A stretch of 7,762 nt of DNA, from assembly GCA_963169055.1 (NCBI GenBank), contig CAUJFU010000214.1:1-7762 (forward strand). Direction: 5' to 3'. The notes beneath the pieces are model-generated. The model had not been told where the DNA came from and did not search any database. It worked only from the letters and a program-made list of their open reading frames with translations. The stretch's first letter is position 1, and the number at the start of each line of letters is the position of its first letter. This stretch comes from Myxococcota bacterium (GTDB lineage Bacteria; Myxococcota_C; UBA6777). Shown in pieces: positions 1-6,130 of this stretch. Position numbers and translations under genes: made by a program.

Positions 1-1
1 A

Positions 2-667
2 TTTTTTCTCTTTGGATATGTATTGGTCGCACGCGGCCACCCTACGGTGATTTACAAAAACTGGCGCCCCAAACAACCAAACGACTCCAACATCGTCTCG
101 ATTGACGCCAAAGGCCAACGTTCCGCCTTTTTGGCCCACTGGAGTCCCTCTTACCTAGCACAATGGATATTTGGCGTAGGTTCTGACAATTTCAAAATCC
201 AAGGAATCCAAGACACCTTTTTTAACCAAGCCTCCGCCACACACCTCGCTCTGCACAACAACACCCTCTATCTCGCGGGCCTCTTCCGTGGTGACCTCGC
301 CTACTACCAAGGCCACAACACCACTCCCATCTCTCTCTCGAAAAACTCCACAGGCCCCAACACCACAAACATCCAACGTACCTTTACCAACAAACTCGCC
401 GACAACTTCCTACTCGCGATCAACCCGACTACAGGCGCACTCGCCTCCAGCAACAGTTATCGCATCCTTAGCAACACTTCTCTCTCCCCCCCCGTCCTTC
501 GGACTCCTGCGGGCATCTCGTTTGACTCTTACGATGTCGCTTATCTTTTCCTCAACCAAGACGATCCCAGCTTCTTGCAGGCTACAACCAACTTCGAGAT
601 ATTCGCCCCCACAACCATGCCTCCGCCCTACAAAGCCGAGATATACAAACACCCGCTGCCGCGCTAA
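2..667 (+). CDS. 3' fragment of a beta-propeller-type surface protein (start lies before the window)
   Basis: The reading frame is open from the first bases of the window to the TAA at 665-667, so the true start lies upstream. A TTG at 23 is the first start-like codon but is unlikely to be the real start. The visible ~221 residues contain no cysteine. They carry repeats of the form [hydrophobic]-YLxG-x-F followed by a strand such as AFLAHWSP or NFLLAINPTTG. These match the C-terminal half of the protein at 776-4846: compare TLYLAGLFRG with TIYITGSFQG, and AFLAHWS with AFLARLS. The two C-termini also align (FDSYDVAYL versus FDVYGMDYL, each followed by a Tyr-Lys and a late Pro-Arg). I read it as the last three or so blades of a propeller in a tandem paralogue. 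Whether it also has an N-terminal Cys-rich half cannot be seen. Function is unknown; a secreted or surface location is inferred from the paralogue. Confidence 0.8.
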   Translation, partial: FFLFGYVLVARGHPTVIYKNWRPKQPNDSNIVSIDAKGQRSAFLAHWSPSYLAQWIFGVGSDNFKIQGIQDTFFNQASATHLALHNNTLYLAGLFRGDLAYYQGHNTTPISLSKNSTGPNTTNIQRTFTNKLADNFLLAINPTTGALASSNSYRILSNTSLSPPVLRTPAGISFDSYDVAYLFLNQDDPSFLQATTNFEIFAPTTMPPPYKAEIYKHPLPR

Positions 668-709
668 ACCACACAGGCCCCCCCCTCCGAAACGCTCCGA
701 TCTCACCTG

Positions 710-738
710 TTGCGCCTGTGACAAAACCAGCGTACAAA
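710..738 (+). promoter_or_regulatory. weak candidate sigma70-like promoter for the large lipoprotein gene
   Basis: TTGCGC at 710-715 and TACAAA at 733-738 are separated by 17 bases, the ideal spacing. The match to consensus is poor (3/6 and 4/6). It lies in the 108-base gap between the two paralogous genes, 37 bases before the ATG at 776. The large gene could equally be read from an upstream promoter, since no clear terminator follows the first gene. Confidence 0.22.
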
Positions 739-763
739 CGAAATTTGAACACGAACAACGATC

Positions 764-768
764 GAGGA
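764..768 (+). promoter_or_regulatory. ribosome binding site of the large lipoprotein gene
   Basis: GAGGA lies 7 bases before the ATG at 776. It supports that start, which also gives a complete lipoprotein signal peptide. Confidence 0.7.
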
Positions 769-775
769 ATACGCC

Positions 776-3700
776 ATGTACACAAAACCGCAACGATACC
801 TGCCGCTCGGGTGCCTGATGGCCCTGTGGATCGGCCTTTGGGCTTGCGCCCCCACCGTCCCTAGCCAGCAAAGCTGCCAAGAAGATCGCGATTGCTCGGC
901 AGGTTACGCTTGTGTCTTTGGCGCGTGCTCTAGCCTCAGCAGCGAAAGTGGACGCGAAAACATCGCACAGATCAGCGATGCCAACACCCATCAACCCGAT
1001 ATCCCTCAAGAACCTCCCTGCCGCGAAAGCGACACCCGCCCCTGCTTTCCCCGTAACCAAAAAGGCTGCACCTCTTCGCAAGGCTCTTTTTCATGCACCC
1101 AACCCTGCAACACAGGCACACAGACCTGTAGCAACGGCCTTTGGGGAGAGTGCATCGGAGCCGTCGTCCCTGCCCTTGAAGAATGCAACGGCAAAGACGA
1201 CGATTGCGACGGGCAGATCGACAACAACCTCGCCCCACCGCTTTGTGCAAAACAAAGCGGCCTCTGCAAAGGTTCCACCAAACAAACCTGCGACGGCAAA
1301 AACGGCTGGAAAGAATGCGATCAAGCCGCTTATACCAAACACCATGATGCTTATGAGCCTTCCGAAACCCGATGCGACGGCCTCGACAACGACTGCGACG
1401 GGCAAGCCGACAACAACCTCCCCCCCAAACTCTGCGACAAACAAAGCGGCGTCTGCGGCGGAACCAAAGCCACTTGTGGGGGCAAAAACGGCTGGAAGCC
1501 ATGTGATGACGCCACCTACAAAGCCCAAGTCCCCGAATACTCGGACAAAGAAGAATGCGACGGCAAAGACAATAACTGCGACGGACAGATCGACGAAGGC
1601 TGTTCCTGCGTCAACAACGAAACACAACCCTGTTTTCCCGGAAATATCGGATGCAAAAAAGACGCTGACAACGGCACGTACCAATGCAATGACCCATGCA
1701 AAACAGGCACACAAACATGCAGCGGCGGAAAATGGGGAAGTTGTGAGGGCGCAAGTATCGGAAAACCCGAAGAATGCAACGGCATCGACGACGATTGTGA
1801 CGGAAAGATCGACAACGATCTGACCGCCCCTGCTTGTGAAAACCAAAAAGGCGTCTGCAACGGCTCCAAAAAGATTTGTGATGGCAAAAATGGTTGGAAG
1901 AAATGCGATCAAACCGACTACACCAAACACAGCACTGACTATGAGGTCAAAGAAACCAAGTGCGATGGGCTCGACAACGACTGCGACGAAAACATCGACA
2001 ACGGCTTGACTGCCCCCAAATGCCTCAACCAAAACGGCGTATGCAAGGACTCCACACAGACCTGTAAGGGCAAAGACGGCTGGAAAGACTGCGATCACGC
2101 CGCGTTCGCCGCACACAGCAAAACCTACGAGATCAACGAAACCTTATGTGACGGCCTCGACAACGACTGCGACGGCAAGGTCGACAACGGCCTGACTCCG
2201 CCCACATGCACCAAACAAAACGGAGTCTGCAACGGCTCCAAAAAGACCTGCGACGGTATCAAGGGATGGGTAGATTGCGACACCGCCGCTTATACCGCAC
2301 ACAACGCCGCCTACGAAACCACCGAAACCAAGTGCGACGGCAAGGACAACGACTGCGACGGTAGCACCGACAAACATTGCGACTGCCAAATTGGGCAAAG
2401 CCGCGAGTGTTTCGGCGGTTCCAACGGATGTACACCCGATCCAAGCAGCATCGGTTCCTACCAATGCAATCCACCCTGCCAAGTCGGCAAACAAGAGTGC
2501 GTGGGCGGAAAATGGGGAGACTGTGTCGGCGATGTCCGCGAAGCCAAGGAGATCTGCGACGGCATCGACAACGATTGCGATGGCAAGGTCGACAACAACC
2601 TGACTCCCGTCCCTTGCGACAAACAGGATGGCGTTTGCCAAGGCTCCACCAAGGTCTGCGATAGCCTACAAAAAAAATGGCTTGATTGTGATGATGCCCG
2701 ATACAAGGCCCACAACACCGCCTACGAAGCCACCGAAACCCTGTGCGACGGACTCGACAACAACTGCGACGGCAAGGCCGATAACAATCTCCCCACCAAA
2801 CCTTGCACCAAACAAGCCGGCGTCTGCCTCGGTGCCAACCAAACCTGCAACGGTACCCATGGATGGAAAGATTGCGAGCCTCGCGATTATTTCGCGCACA
2901 ACAACGATTACCAGCCCACCGAAACCAAATGCGACAACAAAGACAACGATTGTGACGGTCAAATCGACGAAAACATCAAGCGAGACACCTACCCCTCCGA
3001 TACCCGAGGATGCACCCTCGACCCAAACACCCAACAATACAAGTGCGAAGGCATCTGCCAACCCGGGATATCCGTTTGCAAAGCCGGGCAGTGGCAACAA
3101 GAAACCCCCGCCGTCACACCCCAAAAAGAGTATATGCTTTGCACCGACGGCAAAGACAACGATTGCGACGGCAAGGTCGACTACAGCGATCTCCGCGCTT
3201 ACAACGCCTCCGCCTCCGACGAACGCGACAACTGCGTCTCCACCTATCCATTGATCCAACACGACCTCAACGGCCAAAAAGAAGGCCAGCTCCTGATCAA
3301 AGATATCGTCAGCAACGCCTCCGAAAAACGCGGCGATCTCTATCTACTGGGCGAGATCACGGGCACCTATCGCTATCTGACCACCAGCGGCCAAAACGCA
3401 AGCATCGCAAGCCCCAACGGCATCTTGGGCTTTATCATGAAAGTGACGCCTGAATTCCGCGTCCATTGGGCCTTTACCTTTAGTATGCCGCTCCCGTTCC
3501 CGCTGAGTGGCTCCGCCCAGCCCCAACGCCTTGCCTACGCAAACAATACGATCTACATCACAGGCAGCTTCCAAGGCACCATCCGCCTCCCAAAAGGCGC
3601 ACTGAGCACCACCACCCAATACGAATCCCTCACGGCGGGCTTCACAAACAGAAGTGCCGCCTTTGTTTGGGCGATCCAAGATGCCGTAAGCCAACCCGCG

Positions 3701-4846
3701 ACTGGATTGTGGGCCTCCAAGATCGATTACGGCGACACCACCGCCCACAGCATCGTCGCAAACAGCCAAGCCGTGTATGTCGGAGGAAAAAGTACACCCG
3801 ATCTCAACATCTTGCCGATCGGCGAAACCTCAGGAAACGACCCCTTTATCGCTGTCCTCTCCACCACCGATGGCGCAATCAAAGGCAGAAAATTCTTCAA
3901 AACCATCACCTCAGGCACGGCTGACTTCAACGACCGCATCTGGCAGATGGCGCTGTTTAACGGTGATCTTCTGGCTGTGGGGACATTTTCAGGGGCCTAC
4001 GAAAAGGACACGACAAACAAGATCTTCAGCGCAGGCGAGCGCGACGCCTTTTTGGCTCGACTCTCTCTCGACCTCAAAACCATCCACTGGTTCAGGCGCA
4101 TCCATTCCGCTGAGGACGATACCCCCACCGCACTCCACACCGAAGGCACCGATATCTACGTTGCAGGCACTTCCTATCTGAATGTGAACACCTCTTCCTA
4201 CAAACTCACGTTCGAGGGCGGCCTATCTTCGGATTTGTACGGACGCAAAACAAGCACATACAACGGATTTATCGCTCGCTACAAAGACTTGGGTACAGGC
4301 AACCCCAACCTCGAATGGGCCTATCTCACCGCGTCCTCTCAAAGAGCCGGGAAAGTCGTTCCGACCGCCATCGGGATGCGCGATGGCTTGGTTCATCTCG
4401 TCGGTTCTTACCTCGAAGACTTCGGTCTCTATCAAACCTCGACCCTGTACAGCACCACGACCATCCCTGTCCCCATCACAGGCTCCACGTTGGTCGGTTC
4501 AGCCACCCAAGTCGGCCTCTTCTTGTTGCTCCTCGATAGCGCCGGAACTCTCGTCTCTCCCGTCCGTTATCCCGCCCTTTCACGCACCCCCACCAACCCC
4601 ATGTCTCTGCACGACACCAACAGAGCGGGAGCTCATTGGCTTGCCAATGCCCTTGCCTTCGATGTTTACGGCATGGATTATCTCGCGATCGGCTTTGCCT
4701 CAACCCAACTCAGCAACTTCGATCTCAATCCTCTCGTCTGGAGCAACTTGAGCCTGCGAAGCGTCCCCACTCCCAACACGCTTTACCAAAAAGGTGCTTT
4801 CCCCCGAAAATCGGGCGTAATCAGCCCGCCTGTTCCCACTCCCTGA
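776..4846 (+). CDS. Large lipoprotein with eleven MopE-type Cys motifs and a C-terminal seven-repeat propeller-like domain
   Basis: 1356 residues; ATG with GAGGA 7 bases upstream. Residues 1-24 form a lipoprotein signal peptide ending in the lipobox LWAC, so Cys24 should be lipidated. Ala follows it, which fits outer-membrane sorting. Residues 34-51 hold one C-x5-C-x5-C-x4-C module. Residues 82 to about 820 are Cys- and Asp-rich, with eleven C-[DN]-G-x-D-[DN]-[DN]-C-D motifs (MopE-type putative metal-binding motif family). Within a block they are spaced 61-63 residues apart by a linker carrying four Cys, a GWKxCD motif and usually YxxHxxxYE. Residues 850-1356 have no cysteine and seven YLxGxFxG-like repeats, at about 854 (DLYLLGEITG) through 1300 (MDYLAIGF), as expected for a seven-bladed propeller. 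All 84 Cys lie in the first 820 residues. The acidic motifs suggest calcium or other metal binding; adhesion or surface display is an inference. It is a paralogue of the fragment at 2-667. I know the family by style only; the exact role is unknown. Confidence 0.93.
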   Translation: MYTKPQRYLPLGCLMALWIGLWACAPTVPSQQSCQEDRDCSAGYACVFGACSSLSSESGRENIAQISDANTHQPDIPQEPPCRESDTRPCFPRNQKGCTSSQGSFSCTQPCNTGTQTCSNGLWGECIGAVVPALEECNGKDDDCDGQIDNNLAPPLCAKQSGLCKGSTKQTCDGKNGWKECDQAAYTKHHDAYEPSETRCDGLDNDCDGQADNNLPPKLCDKQSGVCGGTKATCGGKNGWKPCDDATYKAQVPEYSDKEECDGKDNNCDGQIDEGCSCVNNETQPCFPGNIGCKKDADNGTYQCNDPCKTGTQTCSGGKWGSCEGASIGKPEECNGIDDDCDGKIDNDLTAPACENQKGVCNGSKKICDGKNGWKKCDQTDYTKHSTDYEVKETKCDGLDNDCDENIDNGLTAPKCLNQNGVCKDSTQTCKGKDGWKDCDHAAFAAHSKTYEINETLCDGLDNDCDGKVDNGLTPPTCTKQNGVCNGSKKTCDGIKGWVDCDTAAYTAHNAAYETTETKCDGKDNDCDGSTDKHCDCQIGQSRECFGGSNGCTPDPSSIGSYQCNPPCQVGKQECVGGKWGDCVGDVREAKEICDGIDNDCDGKVDNNLTPVPCDKQDGVCQGSTKVCDSLQKKWLDCDDARYKAHNTAYEATETLCDGLDNNCDGKADNNLPTKPCTKQAGVCLGANQTCNGTHGWKDCEPRDYFAHNNDYQPTETKCDNKDNDCDGQIDENIKRDTYPSDTRGCTLDPNTQQYKCEGICQPGISVCKAGQWQQETPAVTPQKEYMLCTDGKDNDCDGKVDYSDLRAYNASASDERDNCVSTYPLIQHDLNGQKEGQLLIKDIVSNASEKRGDLYLLGEITGTYRYLTTSGQNASIASPNGILGFIMKVTPEFRVHWAFTFSMPLPFPLSGSAQPQRLAYANNTIYITGSFQGTIRLPKGALSTTTQYESLTAGFTNRSAAFVWAIQDAVSQPATGLWASKIDYGDTTAHSIVANSQAVYVGGKSTPDLNILPIGETSGNDPFIAVLSTTDGAIKGRKFFKTITSGTADFNDRIWQMALFNGDLLAVGTFSGAYEKDTTNKIFSAGERDAFLARLSLDLKTIHWFRRIHSAEDDTPTALHTEGTDIYVAGTSYLNVNTSSYKLTFEGGLSSDLYGRKTSTYNGFIARYKDLGTGNPNLEWAYLTASSQRAGKVVPTAIGMRDGLVHLVGSYLEDFGLYQTSTLYSTTTIPVPITGSTLVGSATQVGLFLLLLDSAGTLVSPVRYPALSRTPTNPMSLHDTNRAGAHWLANALAFDVYGMDYLAIGFASTQLSNFDLNPLVWSNLSLRSVPTPNTLYQKGAFPRKSGVISPPVPTP
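1184..3182 (+). repeat. In-gene array of eleven MopE-type motifs (period ~62 codons, ~186 bp)
   Basis: The first Cys codon of each motif is at 1184, 1373, 1556, 1775, 1961, 2147, 2333, 2555, 2744, 2930 and 3140. Spacings in residues are 63, 61, 73, 62, 62, 62, 74, 63, 62 and 70. The three long intervals (73, 74, 70) coincide with an inserted header of the type CFPxNxGC...YxC..PC..GTQTC..GKWGxC, also present before the first motif. This divides the array into blocks of 3, 4, 3 and 1 motifs. DNA such as CTCGACAACGACTGCGACGG recurs nearly exactly, so the array grew by duplication and could recombine. Variants are motif 5 (CDEN instead of CDGx), motif 10 (CDNKDNDCDG) and motif 11, which has one extra residue (CTDGKDNDCDG). 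Confidence 0.9.
3335..4750 (+). repeat. Seven degenerate propeller-like repeats (C-terminal domain of the large lipoprotein)
   Basis: Seven copies of a strand motif with the pattern [hydrophobic]-Y-[LIV]-x-G-x-[FY] are visible: DLYLLGEITG, TIYITGSFQG, AVYVGGKST, DLLAVGTFSG, DIYVAGTSYL, LVHLVGSYLE and MDYLAIGFAS. Most are followed by a second strand such as GFIMKVTP, AFVWAIQD, PFIAVLSTTDG, AFLARLSLD, GFIARYKD or GLFLLLLDSAG. The pattern resembles the SBBP-type beta-propeller repeats common in secreted bacterial proteins. Seven copies fit one closed propeller. Divergence at the DNA level is high, so this is an old duplication, unlike the Cys-rich array before it. Confidence 0.65.
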
Positions 4847-4948
4847 TCCATGAGCTGTCTCTGATTTCGGTCAATCGGATTTCACGCCGATGGTTCACGT
4901 CTAGTTTGCCGAGTTGCCAACGTTGCGGATAACGCGGTCAATGGGGGG
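4847..4948. other. Convergent intergenic gap without a clear terminator
   Basis: These 102 bases separate the ends of the large lipoprotein gene and sppA. I see only weak structure: a 5-bp stem ATCGG/CCGAT (4874-4878 with 4887-4891) and the 8-base palindrome CAACGTTG (4918-4925). Neither has a T-tract. A 5-bp stem CGGGC/GCCCG (4812-4816 with 4824-4828) lies inside the end of the coding sequence. Termination of the two converging transcripts is therefore not explained by an obvious intrinsic terminator. Confidence 0.4.
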
Positions 4949-5992
4949 TTAGGGACGAGGGTTCGCAGCAGGCCAAATGTACCAAGCGCGGGGGGTTTGA
5001 GCAGAGAGCAAGTCCGACAACGAAGGGCTTGACGCACGCCGCACAAGTTCGGGCATCTCAGCCATCCCTGCAAAGATATCAAACAACGTCGCTTCTTTGC
5101 GATACGCAACAAAGCGTGCATTCGGGAGTTTGGTCAACTTCAACAACAGATCTTGCGCATCTTTGCGATAACCGATGCGATCGATCAGCTTGTATTTGAG
5201 TGCGTCTTCTGCAACAAACACCCGTCCATCCGCCACTTGGAGCACAGCTTCGCGTTTGAGCTTTCGCCCTGCCACCACGATATCCACGAAACGATGGTAC
5301 ATCTTGTCTACGATGGTTTTGATGATCTGCTTGTGTTCTTCTTGGATCGGATCGTAGGGAGACAACAGCGCTTTATTCTTTTTGGATGTAATCGAAACGC
5401 CCTTCACACCGATCTTTTCCAACATCGCAGAGAAATTCAGCGTCGAGACGATCACGCCGATACTTCCTGTGACGGTCGTGGGGTGGGCGACGATCTGATG
5501 CGCAGCGGCGGTGGCATACACACAGCCCGATGCACAAGTATCGCCCATCAGCGCAACAATCGGCTTTTTCTTCGCCAATCGCGTTAACGCATGGTAGATC
5601 TTGTCGCTTGCGGTCACGCTCCCACCGGGAGAATTCGCCAATAACAACACTCCTCGTACCATCTTGTCACTTTCGGCTTGTCGGATCATCGGCAACAGAC
5701 TTGCCGCCGTCGCCCGCTCACGAAAATTCCCCACCCCTTCCATGATCACGCCGTTGAGATCCAACACCGCGACCTTGCTCTCGCCCTTGCCTGCCAAAAG
5801 AACTTCGCGTAACTTTTTCTCGTGGCCCTGTGCTTGTTGTTTGTCGCTCATCATCGCAAACAACATGATGTTGACGACAAGGCTCGCCAACAGCACACAC
5901 CCTACCGCCGCCATGCACCCGAACGATGTCCGTCGAGGCGGTGGGATGGGCGGATACGATGGTGGATAATTCGAAGCGGGTTGTGGTTGCAT
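4949..5992 (-). CDS. sppA: SppA-type signal peptide peptidase (S49 family), membrane anchored
   Basis: 347 residues from the ATG at 5992; stop TAA at 4951-4949. The N-terminus is Pro-rich (residues 1-20), then RR, then one membrane segment at about 25-47. The peptidase domain should therefore lie outside the inner membrane. Family features: a first strand KVAVLDLNGVI (73-83), the NSPGGS turn (120-125), the nucleophile Ser155 in DTCASGC, the TVTGSIGV strand after it, and Lys207 in NKALLSP. The Ser-Lys distance of 52 matches the Ser147/Lys199 dyad of the short Bacillus subtilis SppA. Known role of the family: cutting up signal peptides left in the membrane after export. Odd point: Ser155 is flanked by Cys153 and Cys157, where many relatives have Gly after Ser-Gly. 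An in-frame TTG at 6052 would add 20 residues but lacks a ribosome site, so I prefer 5992. Convergent with the large lipoprotein gene and divergent from the thioredoxin-like gene. Confidence 0.93.
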   Translation of the reverse strand: MQPQPASNYPPSYPPIPPPRRTSFGCMAAVGCVLLASLVVNIMLFAMMSDKQQAQGHEKKLREVLLAGKGESKVAVLDLNGVIMEGVGNFRERATAASLLPMIRQAESDKMVRGVLLLANSPGGSVTASDKIYHALTRLAKKKPIVALMGDTCASGCVYATAAAHQIVAHPTTVTGSIGVIVSTLNFSAMLEKIGVKGVSITSKKNKALLSPYDPIQEEHKQIIKTIVDKMYHRFVDIVVAGRKLKREAVLQVADGRVFVAEDALKYKLIDRIGYRKDAQDLLLKLTKLPNARFVAYRKEATLFDIFAGMAEMPELVRRASSPSLSDLLSAQTPRAWYIWPAANPRP

Positions 5993-6003
5993 CTTCGTTC
6001 TTG

Positions 6004-6008
6004 CTCCT
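6004..6008 (-). promoter_or_regulatory. ribosome binding site deciding the sppA start
   Basis: Read on the minus strand this is AGGAG, 11 bases before the ATG at 5992. The spacing is slightly long. The alternative TTG start at 6052 has no purine-rich site before it, so this site favours the shorter 347-residue protein. Confidence 0.5.
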
Positions 6009-6063
6009 GTGTGTCTTGATCCATCTGTGGTTTCTTTTGGCCGAACTTCCAAGTCGGCTCAAC

Positions 6064-6115
6064 TTGCCATGCACTCGCGTCTTTTCGCTATAGGACTTGC
6101 GCAATTACAACGTAA
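6064..6115. promoter_or_regulatory. Candidate overlapping divergent promoters sharing the palindrome CTATAG
   Basis: Plus strand, toward the thioredoxin-like gene: TTGCCA (6064-6069), 19 bases, then TATAGG (6089-6094), with the ATG 36 bases further on. Minus strand, toward sppA: TTTACG (starting near 6115), 18 bases, then TATAGC. Both -10 candidates use the six-base palindrome CTATAG at 6088-6093, so RNA polymerase could bind in only one direction at a time. Matches are about 4-5 of 6 per box. This is the only promoter-sized space between the two divergent genes. Confidence 0.35.
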
Positions 6116-6120
6116 ACCAA

Positions 6121-6127
6121 AGGAAGG
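6121..6127 (+). promoter_or_regulatory. ribosome binding site of the thioredoxin-like gene
   Basis: AGGAAGG, with AGGA 6 bases before the ATG at 6131. A strong site that supports this start over internal ATG codons such as Met40. Confidence 0.7.
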
Positions 6128-6130
6128 CGT

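Noticed and set aside
672-720. Inverted repeat CACAGGC / GCCTGTG (672-678 with 714-720) as a terminator or operator
   Set aside because: Only 7 bp with a 35-base loop and no T-tract; too weak to call.
410-1081. Minus-strand frame of 223 codons crossing the gap between the first two genes
   Set aside because: It overlaps two well-supported plus-strand genes and shows no recognisable domain.
912-1823. Plus-strand frame of 303 codons, rich in Lys, Ala and Thr
   Set aside because: Shifted frame inside the large lipoprotein gene; low-complexity composition produced by the repeats, and it lacks the lipobox and Cys pattern.
1091-2116. Long open frame of 341 codons on the minus strand, rich in Val and Ala
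   Set aside because: It is the antisense of the Asp/Cys/Asn-rich repeat array; its own repeats mirror that array and it has no separate signal. The same holds for minus-strand frames at 2144-2641 and 2666-3277.
1184-3182. CRISPR-like or non-coding tandem repeat
   Set aside because: The ~186-bp period is a multiple of three, the frame is continuous and the units encode conserved protein motifs, so it is a coding repeat.
5153-5587. Plus-strand frame of 144 codons
   Set aside because: Antisense to sppA, whose catalytic residues and motifs are clear on the minus strand.
5993-6052. Upstream TTG start giving a 367-residue SppA
   Set aside because: No ribosome site precedes it and the extra 20 residues are charged and unlike a signal; the ATG at 5992 has AGGAG upstream. 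It cannot be fully excluded.
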